DNA of 64,000 bases from Acidobacteriota bacterium (GTDB lineage: Bacteria; Acidobacteriota; Vicinamibacteria; Vicinamibacterales; UBA8438). Shown here one piece after another: positions 15,852-24,302 of the stretch; the first letter of the stretch is position 1; every line of letters begins with the position of its first letter. A program made the position numbers and the translations under genes. The stretch lies in contig VXRJ01000003.1 of the NCBI GenBank assembly GCA_009838525.1, positions 23,157 through 87,156 of the forward strand. Reading direction: 5' to 3'. The notes below the pieces were generated by a model. It worked only from the letters and a program-made list of their open reading frames with translations, ran no database searches and was not told where the DNA came from.

Positions 15852-18800
15852 ATGTTCCGACGATTCCAATTCCTGATGGCGCCCTGCGTCGTCGGCATGT
15901 TGGCGGCCACGGTGGTTCCGGCCGCCGCCCAGACGAAGCTGCTCCGTTTCCCCGACATCCATGGCGACCGCGTGGTCTTCACATACGCCGGCGATCTCTG
16001 GCTGGCGCCGACCGCGGGCGGCCAGGCGACCCGGCTGACCGCCCATCCGGGGCTGGAACTCTTCGCGCGGTTCTCACCGGACGGATCCCGCATCGCGTTC
16101 ACCGGGCAGTACGACGGTGACGAACAGGTCTACGTCATTCCGGCCACCGGCGGCGTGCCGCAGCAGATCACCTACTACCCCGCCCGCGGTCCGCTGGCGC
16201 CACGCTGGGGCTACGACAACCAGGTCTACGACTGGTCGCCGGATGGGCAGGCGGTGCTGTTCCGGTCGCTGCGCTACAGCACCGACCTTTCCGACAGCCG
16301 GCTGTTCCTGGCGTCCGTCGACGGCGGATTGCCGATCCCGCTGGAAATGCCCGAGTCGGGCGCCGGCGATCTCTCCCCGGATGGAAGCCGCGTGGTCTAC
16401 TCTCCTCTCTTCCGGGACTTCCGCACGTGGAAGCGCTACGAGGGAGGATGGGCGCAGGAACTCTACATCTTCGACCGCGAGACCCACGTGGTCGAGCGGG
16501 TGACGACCCACCGGCGGGCCGATCGCGACCCCATGTGGATCGGCAACGCGATCTACTTCACGTCGGACCGGGACGGCACCCTCAACCTCTACCGTTACGA
16601 CGTCGGCTCGCGCGAGACAACGCAGTTGACGGAGAGTGACACCTGGGACGTCCGCTGGCCGGGGGATGACGGCGCCAACCGCATCGTCTACGAGCTGAAC
16701 GGCGAACTGGAGATCTACTCCATCGACGCGGGGACATCGCAGCCCATCGCGATCACCGTGCCCGACGACGGCCTCGCCATGCGGCCTTCCCGCGTGGCCG
16801 CGGCGGCCCTGATCGAGGACGCGGAGCTCAGCCCCGGGGGCGAGCGCGCGCTCTTCGTGGCCCGTGGCGACGTCTTCACGGCGCCGATCGAGAACGGCCC
16901 GACCCGCAATCTGACGCGCAGCTCGTCGGCGCACGACAAGTGGGCGCGCTGGTCCCCGGACGGACGGCGCATCGCCTACGTCTCCGACGCGAGCGGCGAG
17001 GACGAGATCTACCTCGTCGCCCAGGACGGCTCCGGCGAGCCCGAGCAGCTTACGACCGGCGGGCAGGCGATGCGCTATGCGCCGGAATGGTCGCCGACCG
17101 GCGACCACCTCGCCTTCAGCGACAAGGACGGCAGGCTCTACGTCATCGACGTCGAGACCCAGGAGGTAATCGATGTCGCCGATGAGGAACGCGGGCTGCT
17201 GCGCGACTACGTCTGGTCGCCCCGCGGCGGTTACCTGGCGTTCTCGATGACCGACGCGACGGGCTTCAGCTCCATCTACGTCTGGAGCCTGGCCGAGGGC
17301 GAGCTGCATCGCGTCACCGGCGAGTACTTCCACGAGTGGAACCCGGCATGGGACCCGGACGGCGACTTCCTGTACTACCTGTCCGACCGGCAGTTCACGC
17401 CGCAGCTCGGCTCGTTCGAGTGGAACTACCTGGTCGATCGGGAGACCGGGATCTACGCCGCGGCGCTGCGTCGCGACGTGGAGCACCCGCTGCCGCCGGA
17501 AAGCGACGAGGTCGAGCTGAGCGGCGACGATCCCGACGCGGACGAGGATGACGGCGAGGGTGACGATCCCGACGCGGATGACGAGCACGAGACGGCGGAT
17601 CCCGACGATGACGCGGAAGGCGCGGGCGAGGGCGGGCACGAGAACGGAGACGAGGACGAGGAGGGGCCCATCGCGATCGACTTCGACGGGCTCGCCCAGC
17701 GCGTCGTGCGGCTGCCGGTCCCGTTCGACAACTACGTCGGGCTGAGCGGCGCTGATGACGGCGTCTTCTTCATCCGTGGCGGCCCGCAGTACTACGGGCG
17801 CGGCAGCAGCGTTCAGCCGGCGCTCCGGCGCTTCACGTTCGCCGACCGGGAAGCCGAGACGATCGCCGACGGCATCGGCGGCTACGCGGTGTCGCGCGAC
17901 GGCGAGAGGGTGCTGGTGCGCGAAGGGAACGCCTGGAACGTCTATCCGGCGGGCGGCGGCGACGCCACGCGAGTCTCGACGAACGGCCTGATGGTGGATC
18001 GCGTGCCGGCCGAGGAGTGGGCGCAGATCTTCGACGAGGTCTGGCGGCGATTCCGCGATTTCTTCTACGTCGATAACATGCACGGCTACGACTGGGACGC
18101 GCTGCGCGACCGGTACCGCCCGATGCTGGAGCACGTCGGGCACCGGTCGGACCTGAACTACGTCATCGGAGAGATGGTGGCGGAGCTCAACGTCAGCCAC
18201 GCCTACATCGCGGGCGGCGACTGGGAAACGCCCGACCGACCAGAGGTCGCCCTGCCCGGCGCGGTCTTCGAGCTCGACGCCCAGGCCGACCGCTATCGCA
18301 TCGTCGAGATCTTTGCCGGCCACAACGAGGAGCCTCGCTACCGGTCGCCGCTCACGGAGATCGGCGTCGATGCGCGGGTCGGCGACTACGTGCTCGCGAT
18401 TGACGGCGAGGATCTGCTGGGATCGGACAACCCCTATCGCGTGTTGCGCCATCGCGCGGATCGGCCGGTCCGGCTGACGCTGCACGCCGAGCCGACGTTC
18501 GAGGGGGCGCGGGAGGTCTCGTACACCCCGGTTACCCAGGAGCGGAGCCTGCGCTATCTGACCGAGGTGGAAGCCAACCGGCAGAAGGTGGCGGAGATGA
18601 CCGATGGCCGCGTCGGTTACCTGCACGTTCCGGACATGGGCGCCGAGGGGATCCAGGAGTTCATCAAGTGGTTCTACGGGCAGATCCGCAAGGAAGGCCT
18701 GGTGATCGACGTCCGGGGGAACGGCGGCGGTAACGTCTCGCAGATGCTCATCGAACGCCTCCGCCGGGACGTTCTCGGCACCAGCTTCTCGCGAACCTAC

Positions 18801-19214
18801 GACACTCCGGAGACCTACCCCCAGTGGGCGTTCCACGGGCACCTCGTCTGCATCCTCGACGAGGACTCCGCCTCCGACGGCGACATCTTCCCCTACCGCT
18901 TCCGCGAGGCCGGGCTGGGGCCGCTCATCGGCAAGCGCTCCTGGGGCGGCGTCATCGGCATTACCAGCCACGGGCCGCTCATCGACGGCGGCTCGGTCAA
19001 CGTGCCGCAGTTCGGCACGAACGGCGCCGACGGCAGTTGGGTGGTGGAGAACGTCGGCGTGGAGCCGGACATCGAGGTCGAGAACGACCCGCGATCGGTC
19101 ATCGCAGGGCAGGACCCGCAGCTCGAGCGGGCGGTCGAGGAAGTGCTGCGCATGATGCGGGAGGATCCGAAGGCGCTGCCCCAGCGGCCGGCCCCGCCGG
19201 TCAAGACGCCGTAG
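15852..19214 (+). CDS. Tricorn protease homologue, S41 peptidase with beta-propellers
   Basis: This 1,120-residue protein has a Sec signal peptide (ending AAAQ), so it is periplasmic rather than cytosolic like archaeal tricorn. The first 550 residues are TolB/DPP4-like propeller blades (ARFSPDGSRIAFTG, ARWSPDGRRIAYVS). A second propeller follows, then the C1 region with SHAYIAGGD (His783, equivalent to the catalytic His), a PDZ domain at about 825-905, and the S41 core with DEDSASDGD (nucleophile likely Ser1008). Tricorn trims peptides of 6-12 residues into short ones. An acidic insert at about 554-606 is almost all Asp/Glu/Gly. The ATG follows an AGGAGG ribosome site. Confidence 0.92.
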   Translation: MFRRFQFLMAPCVVGMLAATVVPAAAQTKLLRFPDIHGDRVVFTYAGDLWLAPTAGGQATRLTAHPGLELFARFSPDGSRIAFTGQYDGDEQVYVIPATGGVPQQITYYPARGPLAPRWGYDNQVYDWSPDGQAVLFRSLRYSTDLSDSRLFLASVDGGLPIPLEMPESGAGDLSPDGSRVVYSPLFRDFRTWKRYEGGWAQELYIFDRETHVVERVTTHRRADRDPMWIGNAIYFTSDRDGTLNLYRYDVGSRETTQLTESDTWDVRWPGDDGANRIVYELNGELEIYSIDAGTSQPIAITVPDDGLAMRPSRVAAAALIEDAELSPGGERALFVARGDVFTAPIENGPTRNLTRSSSAHDKWARWSPDGRRIAYVSDASGEDEIYLVAQDGSGEPEQLTTGGQAMRYAPEWSPTGDHLAFSDKDGRLYVIDVETQEVIDVADEERGLLRDYVWSPRGGYLAFSMTDATGFSSIYVWSLAEGELHRVTGEYFHEWNPAWDPDGDFLYYLSDRQFTPQLGSFEWNYLVDRETGIYAAALRRDVEHPLPPESDEVELSGDDPDADEDDGEGDDPDADDEHETADPDDDAEGAGEGGHENGDEDEEGPIAIDFDGLAQRVVRLPVPFDNYVGLSGADDGVFFIRGGPQYYGRGSSVQPALRRFTFADREAETIADGIGGYAVSRDGERVLVREGNAWNVYPAGGGDATRVSTNGLMVDRVPAEEWAQIFDEVWRRFRDFFYVDNMHGYDWDALRDRYRPMLEHVGHRSDLNYVIGEMVAELNVSHAYIAGGDWETPDRPEVALPGAVFELDAQADRYRIVEIFAGHNEEPRYRSPLTEIGVDARVGDYVLAIDGEDLLGSDNPYRVLRHRADRPVRLTLHAEPTFEGAREVSYTPVTQERSLRYLTEVEANRQKVAEMTDGRVGYLHVPDMGAEGIQEFIKWFYGQIRKEGLVIDVRGNGGGNVSQMLIERLRRDVLGTSFSRTYDTPETYPQWAFHGHLVCILDEDSASDGDIFPYRFREAGLGPLIGKRSWGGVIGITSHGPLIDGGSVNVPQFGTNGADGSWVVENVGVEPDIEVENDPRSVIAGQDPQLERAVEEVLRMMREDPKALPQRPAPPVKTP

Positions 19215-19236
19215 CGGGCGCGGGAGGCAACAAAAC

Positions 19237-19575
19237 ATGTTCGACACCGGCACGCTCGACAGGGCGGTCCGGGAGCGGCGACGAAGGCTGGCGGCGGAGC
19301 AGGCCGAACTGTTGCGGCGTGTCCGTGGCGCCCTGGCGGAGCTGCGGGAACCGCTCGGCGTGAAGGCTGCCTACGTCGTGGGATCCTTGCGATCACCGGA
19401 GCTCTGGCGGGAGTCATCCGACATCGACGTGGCCGTGGCGGGTTGCTCGAGCGTGGTCCTGGAGGTGATGAAGGCGCTGGAGGATGCGACCGGCAGGGAG
19501 GTCGACGTCATCGACCTCGATCTCCACCCCGACCCGCAGGCCTTCATCCGATCGGGAGTCAGGGTGTATGGATGA
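19237..19575 (+). CDS. MNT-type nucleotidyltransferase antitoxin (MntA-like)
   Basis: This 112-residue minimal nucleotidyltransferase has Gly-Ser at residues 49-50 and Asp-x-Asp at 62/64 (VVGSLRSPE then SSDIDVAV), plus a third acidic strand EVDVIDLDL. In HEPN/MNT pairs the MntA antitoxin AMPylates the HEPN RNase and silences it. The spacing between GS and DxD is 11 residues instead of the usual 10. The gene starts 22 bp after the tricorn stop codon and overlaps the HEPN gene by 8 bp. Confidence 0.85.
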   Translation: MFDTGTLDRAVRERRRRLAAEQAELLRRVRGALAELREPLGVKAAYVVGSLRSPELWRESSDIDVAVAGCSSVVLEVMKALEDATGREVDVIDLDLHPDPQAFIRSGVRVYG

Positions 19576-20032
19576 AGCAGCCTTCGCCGTTCTCGATGCG
19601 GAGTTGCGCGCGCGCCATCGGGACATCCAACGCATCGGCGACCGCATCGAGGAGCGACGGGGGTCGTTCGTCAGCGGAGCCGAAGCTGTCGACAGCCTGG
19701 GCTACCAGCTTCACAATCTCTACGGCGCCGTCGAACAGCTCTTCGAAGAAGTCGCACGCTCGTTCGAGAACCGCATCGAGGCAGCCGGCTATCACGTGAA
19801 CCTGATCCGGCGGATGCAGCTCGACATCCCGGGTATCCGCCCGGCGCTCCTGTCCGAACGAACTGCATCGGATCTGGACGAATTGCGACGATTTCGCCAT
19901 CGCTTCCGCCACGCCTACGCCGCGGAGCTGGATTCGGAGAAGATCGCGGCGTTGGCAGGCAAGACCCGGCAGATCCGGGAAGACTTCGCCCGGGACCTCG
20001 AACGCTTTCTGGCGCGGCTGCGGCCGCAATAG
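19568..20032 (+). CDS. HEPN-domain RNase toxin (HepT-like)
   Basis: This 154-residue all-helical HEPN protein has the catalytic Rx4H motif as RHRFRH at residues 110-115. It is followed by Ala-Tyr117, giving Rx4HxY. In characterised HepT/MntA pairs the Tyr is the residue AMPylated by the partner, so the exact target is present here. I chose the ATG at 19568 because it begins conserved sequence and overlaps the nucleotidyltransferase stop, which suggests coupled translation. Confidence 0.85.
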   Translation: MDEAAFAVLDAELRARHRDIQRIGDRIEERRGSFVSGAEAVDSLGYQLHNLYGAVEQLFEEVARSFENRIEAAGYHVNLIRRMQLDIPGIRPALLSERTASDLDELRRFRHRFRHAYAAELDSEKIAALAGKTRQIREDFARDLERFLARLRPQ

Positions 20033-20042
20033 CTGACTTTCT

Positions 20043-20501
20043 TCATCGGCACGCGGAACGCCGCGCGCCTTGCCAGCACTCCGCGCAGGCGTCCGGCGCC
20101 TGCACGCGACGGAACACGAAGCGGTCGTTGGCAATGAAGTTCAGCACCGAACAGGACGCAATCGCCATCAGGTTGGCGAATGCGTAGTGGATGCCGAACG
20201 CCTCGGCGTAGAGCCCGGTGAACACGACGTTGGCAGAGATGGACAGCGTGCCCGTCACCAGGTTGAACCGGAGCAGCCGGCCCGCCCAACCAGGCATCCC
20301 GATGCCCCGGTCGCGCCACGTCCAGCGCTCGTGCCAGACAAAGTTGTGCAGGATGGCGCACTCCACCGCCAGCCCCGTGGCGACCAGGTAGTCGAGGGTC
20401 GCCACCTCGGTCAGGGTCACCAGCACGAGCAGTTGAACCGCCACGCCCATCGAGCCGACGACGTTGAAGACGAGCCATCGCCGCAGCCCCTTGATGGTCA
20501 T
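20043..20501 (-). CDS. GtrA-family membrane protein
   Basis: This 152-residue protein has four membrane helices in the GtrA layout: FNVVGSMGVAVQLLVLVTL, then ATGLAVECAILHNFVWHERWTW, which contains the typical HNFxWHxxWT signature. The last two helices are around LVTGTLSISANVVFTGLY and ANLMAIASCSVLNFI, and it ends NDRFVFRR. GtrA proteins are thought to flip polyprenyl-linked sugars for cell-surface polysaccharide. The ATG overlaps the stop of the upstream CDP-alcohol phosphotransferase as ATGA, so the two are co-translated. Confidence 0.88.
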   Translation of the reverse strand: MTIKGLRRWLVFNVVGSMGVAVQLLVLVTLTEVATLDYLVATGLAVECAILHNFVWHERWTWRDRGIGMPGWAGRLLRFNLVTGTLSISANVVFTGLYAEAFGIHYAFANLMAIASCSVLNFIANDRFVFRRVQAPDACAECWQGARRSACR

Positions 20502-21220
20502 CGCGGGAGTGGTTCCGCCCGGTAGAGAGCAAGCCCGTTGCGTAGGGCCGAGAACGCCAGCGCCCCGAACAGCCCGGCCGCGCCGATGGCCCCGCCCATG
20601 TCGAATAGCCGCCAGCTCGCGCCCAGCAGTTCGACATCTGGCCCACCCACGAGCAGGCGGACGGCGCCGGCTGCGAGCAGGATGCGGAGCTCGGTAGGAC
20701 CGATCTTCATCAGCGATAGCCGGAAGACGCCGCACGCGTGCGTCGCGAGATAGGCCTCGGCGGAGACCATCAGGTAGGCGGCCAGCAACACCAGCGCCAC
20801 GACCGGACTCATGTGCGGCGACAGCGCCATGCCCGCGCAGAGCAGCAGCATGCTGGCGATGTCGACCACGTGGTCCACGTAGAAGCCGTAGCGCGGCCGC
20901 TCGTGCTTCCGGATGCGGGCGACCGTTCCGTCAAGGCTGTCGCCGAACCAGCTGAGGGCGAGGCCGACGACAACGCCGATCAGGGCCAGATCGCTCCAGC
21001 GCGACGCCCAGAACGCCGCGCCCACACCGGCCATGGCCACCAGCCCCAGCACCGTCAGATGGTCTGCGGTGATCCAGCGTGGAAGGCGAGCCGCCATCCA
21101 CAGCAGCGCGCGCTTCTCCACGCCTGCCAGCAGGCTGTCGTTCTCCCGCGCGTGGCGCGCGCGCGCCATGGCCGGTGACGCCGACGCCATACCTCCCGTT
21201 ACCGTTTGCGTTGCCGTCAT
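20498..21220 (-). CDS. CDP-alcohol phosphatidyltransferase
   Basis: This 240-residue membrane enzyme has the family signature D-x2-DG-x2-AR...G-x3-D-x3-D, seen as GDSLDGTVARIRKHE then GFYVDHVVD from about Asp94. The Asp residues bind the metal and the CDP-lipid. About six membrane helices surround the motif. Family members transfer a phospho-alcohol from a CDP-activated donor, and the product cannot be told from sequence. The ATG at 21220 has GGAGG six bases upstream. It forms an operon with the GtrA gene. Confidence 0.88.
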   Translation of the reverse strand: MTATQTVTGGMASASPAMARARHARENDSLLAGVEKRALLWMAARLPRWITADHLTVLGLVAMAGVGAAFWASRWSDLALIGVVVGLALSWFGDSLDGTVARIRKHERPRYGFYVDHVVDIASMLLLCAGMALSPHMSPVVALVLLAAYLMVSAEAYLATHACGVFRLSLMKIGPTELRILLAAGAVRLLVGGPDVELLGASWRLFDMGGAIGAAGLFGALAFSALRNGLALYRAEPLPR

Positions 21221-21438
21221 GGTTTCCTCCATCGCCCTGCCACGGGCTACCCCGGAGTGTGCAGACGGCGGAGAAACTGGCTCACGGCACCCATGCCGGA
21301 AACGAGCCCCGATGGAGGCGGTCGGACGCGCAGTTCACAACGTCCGGCTGATTAGGGGTTGCCGCACGTGCCGGCAGGTTGCACAATGGCGCAAGCGCGC
21401 CAGTGCGGGCGCGCAGGCTCCGGGCAGGGGGAGACGAC

Positions 21439-23634
21439 ATGACCACGAAGCGGCACATGATCGGCGGCTGCGCGGCGGCGGCGTTCCTGGCGGCGGGCCT
21501 CGCCCTACTCGGCCCACCCGTTGCGGCCCAGGACGAGGACATCAGCGGTGTCGTGACCAGCGCGGCCGGCCCCGAAGCCGGCGTCTGGGTCATCGCCGAG
21601 ACGGACGACTTCGAGACCGGCTTCCGGAAGATCGTCGTGACCGACGACGACGGGCGGTTCCTCGTGCCGGATCTCCCCGACGCCAACTACGAGGTATGGG
21701 TCCGCGGCTACGGCCTGTCCGATTCGGACAGGACGCCCGCGCGGCCCGGCGACGACCTGGCGCTGACCGCGACCGAAGCGGCCTCGCCGGCCGAGGCGGC
21801 GGAGATCTATCCCGCCAACTACTGGTATTCGCTCCTCGAGGTGCCGCCGGCCAGTGATTTTCCGGGCACCGGGCCGCGCGGAAACGGCATCGGCGCCACC
21901 ATGCATACCCAGGCCGACTGGATCGACCGGTTGAAGGACGGCTGCCAGCTCTGCCACCAGCTCGGCAATGAGGCGACCCGCGAGATGCCGATGCTCGATC
22001 TCGACGAGTTCGACTCGTCGGCCGACGCGTGGGAGTACCGCCTCCTGGCGGGCGGGGCCGGGCCGGCGATGTCCGTCGAACTCAACCGCATGGGCCGGCC
22101 GCGCGCGCTCGAGCTGTACGCCGAGTGGAGCGACCGGATCGCCGCCGGAGAGCTGCCCCCCGTCCCGCCGCGGCCGCAGGGGCGTGAACGCAACATCGTC
22201 CTCAGCATGTGGGAGTGGGGACACCCGCGCGGCATGGTGCATGACGAGATCACGACCGACAAGCGCAATCCGACGCTCAACGCGAACGGCCCCATATACG
22301 GAGTCGGCGGGGCCGGGTTGGTGATCACGGACCCCCGCACCCACGAGTCGGTCCGGATGGACCTGCCGACGCGTATCGAGCGCCCGCGGCGGCCCGTCTC
22401 GTATCAGGGGTCGTCGACCAGAATTCCGTCGCTCTACTGGGGCGATGAACCGGTCAACATCCAGAGCCGGAGCGCCCACAACCCGATGCTGGACGACAAG
22501 AACCGCCTCTGGATCACGCAGGCGGTGCGGCCGAACGACGTGCCGGACTGGTGCCTGGAGGGTTCGGACAACCGGTTCGCGCAGTACTACCCGATTCAAC
22601 ATCAGGACGAGACGCGCCAGGTGTCCTACTACGACCCCGAGACCGGCGAGTTCGAGCTGATCGACACGTGCTACTTCACGCACCACCTGCAGTTCGCGGA
22701 CGACGCGGACGACACGCTGTGGCTGAGCGGATCGACCGAGGCGATCGGTTGGCTGAACACGCGGCTGTACGACGAGACCGGCGACGAGCAGGTGTCGCAG
22801 GGCTGGTGTCCGACCGTCATCGACACCAACGGTGACGGCGTCATCACCAGGCCGTGGAACGAGCCGGACTGGAACGGCGACGTCGAGATCGATCCGGCGC
22901 GCGACACGCGGGTCGGCAGCCTCGACAAGTTCAAGCGCGCCTACGGCGTCATCCCGCATCCGGACGGATCGGTATGGATCACGCGGCGCTTCCCGGTGCC
23001 GGGGAAGCTGATCCGCCTGGAGCTCGGGGACAATCCGCCGGAGACCTGCATCTCCGAGGTCTACGAGCCGCCGTACGATCCGGGTGGCGACCCGAACGAG
23101 TGGGGATACGGCCCCCGCGGCATCGATGTCGACCGCAACGGCGTGATCTGGACCGCGCTCGGCGGCAGCGGGCACATGGCCAGCTTCGACCGCAGCAAGT
23201 GCGCGGTGCTGAACGGACCGACCGCCACCGGCCAGCACTGCCGCGAGGGGTGGACGCTGTATCCGACCCCCGGCCCGAAGCTGAAGGGCGTCGAGGGCTC
23301 AGCCAACGCCGACTACCACTACTACAACTGGGTCGACCAGTTCGACACCCTCGGCCTCGGCGCCAACACGCCGATTGCCACCGGCACGACGTCGGACGCG
23401 TTGCTCGCCCTCGATCCGGACAGCGGCGACTGGGTGATCATGCGCGTCCCGTATCCGCTCGGCTTCTACAGCCGCGGTCTGGACGGCCGGATCGACGATC
23501 CGGACGCCGGCTGGAAGGGGCGCGGGGTCTGGTCCAGCTTCAATACGGGGTCGCCGCACCATCTCGAGGGCGGCAAGGGAACGACGAGCGAGATCGTGCG
23601 GTTCCAGATACGGCCGCACCCGCTGGCGAACTAG
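21439..23634 (+). CDS. Secreted carboxypeptidase-regulatory-like / propeller protein with one heme c site
   Basis: This 731-residue protein has a Sec signal peptide ending VAAQ. A short CarboxypepD_reg-like beta sandwich follows (GVVTSAAGPEAGVWVIAETD, residues about 36-105). A single CxxCH heme-binding motif CQLCH is at residues 169-173. The long C-terminal half has propeller-like blades (DKNRLWITQA, HPDGSVWITRRF, DRNGVIWTALGG), similar to SMP-30 or streptogramin-lyase propellers. This layout recurs in Acidobacteriota near quinoproteins, and an electron-transfer or oxidoreductase role is an inference. The ATG at 21439 follows GGGGGAG. Confidence 0.8.
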   Translation: MTTKRHMIGGCAAAAFLAAGLALLGPPVAAQDEDISGVVTSAAGPEAGVWVIAETDDFETGFRKIVVTDDDGRFLVPDLPDANYEVWVRGYGLSDSDRTPARPGDDLALTATEAASPAEAAEIYPANYWYSLLEVPPASDFPGTGPRGNGIGATMHTQADWIDRLKDGCQLCHQLGNEATREMPMLDLDEFDSSADAWEYRLLAGGAGPAMSVELNRMGRPRALELYAEWSDRIAAGELPPVPPRPQGRERNIVLSMWEWGHPRGMVHDEITTDKRNPTLNANGPIYGVGGAGLVITDPRTHESVRMDLPTRIERPRRPVSYQGSSTRIPSLYWGDEPVNIQSRSAHNPMLDDKNRLWITQAVRPNDVPDWCLEGSDNRFAQYYPIQHQDETRQVSYYDPETGEFELIDTCYFTHHLQFADDADDTLWLSGSTEAIGWLNTRLYDETGDEQVSQGWCPTVIDTNGDGVITRPWNEPDWNGDVEIDPARDTRVGSLDKFKRAYGVIPHPDGSVWITRRFPVPGKLIRLELGDNPPETCISEVYEPPYDPGGDPNEWGYGPRGIDVDRNGVIWTALGGSGHMASFDRSKCAVLNGPTATGQHCREGWTLYPTPGPKLKGVEGSANADYHYYNWVDQFDTLGLGANTPIATGTTSDALLALDPDSGDWVIMRVPYPLGFYSRGLDGRIDDPDAGWKGRGVWSSFNTGSPHHLEGGKGTTSEIVRFQIRPHPLAN

Positions 23635-23641
23635 CCCGTAG

Positions 23642-24271
23642 ATGCGCAAGGCGGCGATTACGCTCGCGGCGCTGGCCGTGCTCGGCGGGCTGTTCTGGTG
23701 GACGGTGCAGAGCAGCCTGGCCGAGCCCTACGTCGTCGACTCGGACCTGGTTTCCGATTGGGAGGTCGCGCTACGAGGCGGGCCGGCGCGGGGCGCCGGC
23801 CTGCTCGTACTGGAAACCGCGGATCAGCTTCGCGCCGAGCTTTTCCAGCAGATTTTCACCCGCACGATGGAGTCCATGGTGTCGCCGCCGTGGGCTTCGG
23901 TGCCGCTGGTGCTCAACGCCGAGTACGCCGACTCGCTGCGGAGCGCGCTCTCGCCGGAGGATCTGCTCCGCGCGGCGGAAGAATCCGGATTGTCGGACGC
24001 CGTCCCCGCGCCGATCTGCATCGGCGTGATCCGGGGTGAAGGCGCCCAGAGCACGCGCCAGCTCTACTACGCGATCTTCGAGGCCCCCGAGGTCGGCCGC
24101 TTCCGCGAGACGCTGGCGCGGCGTTACGCGGAGGCCGGCGGGACGGCAGCCTTCGAGCCGGGCGGGTTCCCGCTGGTCATGCCGCTCGCGGCATCCGACG
24201 GGAACTTCGCGAGCTGGTGGCCGCTTGACGTCAGCGCCGCCGACTGCCTGGCGCCGCTCGTGGCGCAGTAG
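23642..24271 (+). CDS. Exported protein of unknown function
   Basis: This 209-residue protein has an N-terminal signal or anchor (AAITLAALAVLGGLFWWTV). The rest has no motif I recognise. It contains alternating helices and strands, including SVPLVLNAEYADSLRSALS and LYYAIFEAPEVGRFRETLA. Two Cys residues (about 127 and 203) could form a disulfide. It begins 7 bp after the stop of the heme-propeller gene, so it is probably co-transcribed with it, and the ribosome site is weak. Confidence 0.65.
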   Translation: MRKAAITLAALAVLGGLFWWTVQSSLAEPYVVDSDLVSDWEVALRGGPARGAGLLVLETADQLRAELFQQIFTRTMESMVSPPWASVPLVLNAEYADSLRSALSPEDLLRAAEESGLSDAVPAPICIGVIRGEGAQSTRQLYYAIFEAPEVGRFRETLARRYAEAGGTAAFEPGGFPLVMPLAASDGNFASWWPLDVSAADCLAPLVAQ

Positions 24272-24302
24272 GCCCGAAGCGGTCACAGCCGGCCAAGGGC
24301 TG

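Noticed and set aside
16074..19253. A 1,059-codon open frame on the - strand opposite the tricorn gene
   Set aside because: Same antisense artefact. The plus-strand protein has a signal peptide, propeller blades and S41 motifs.
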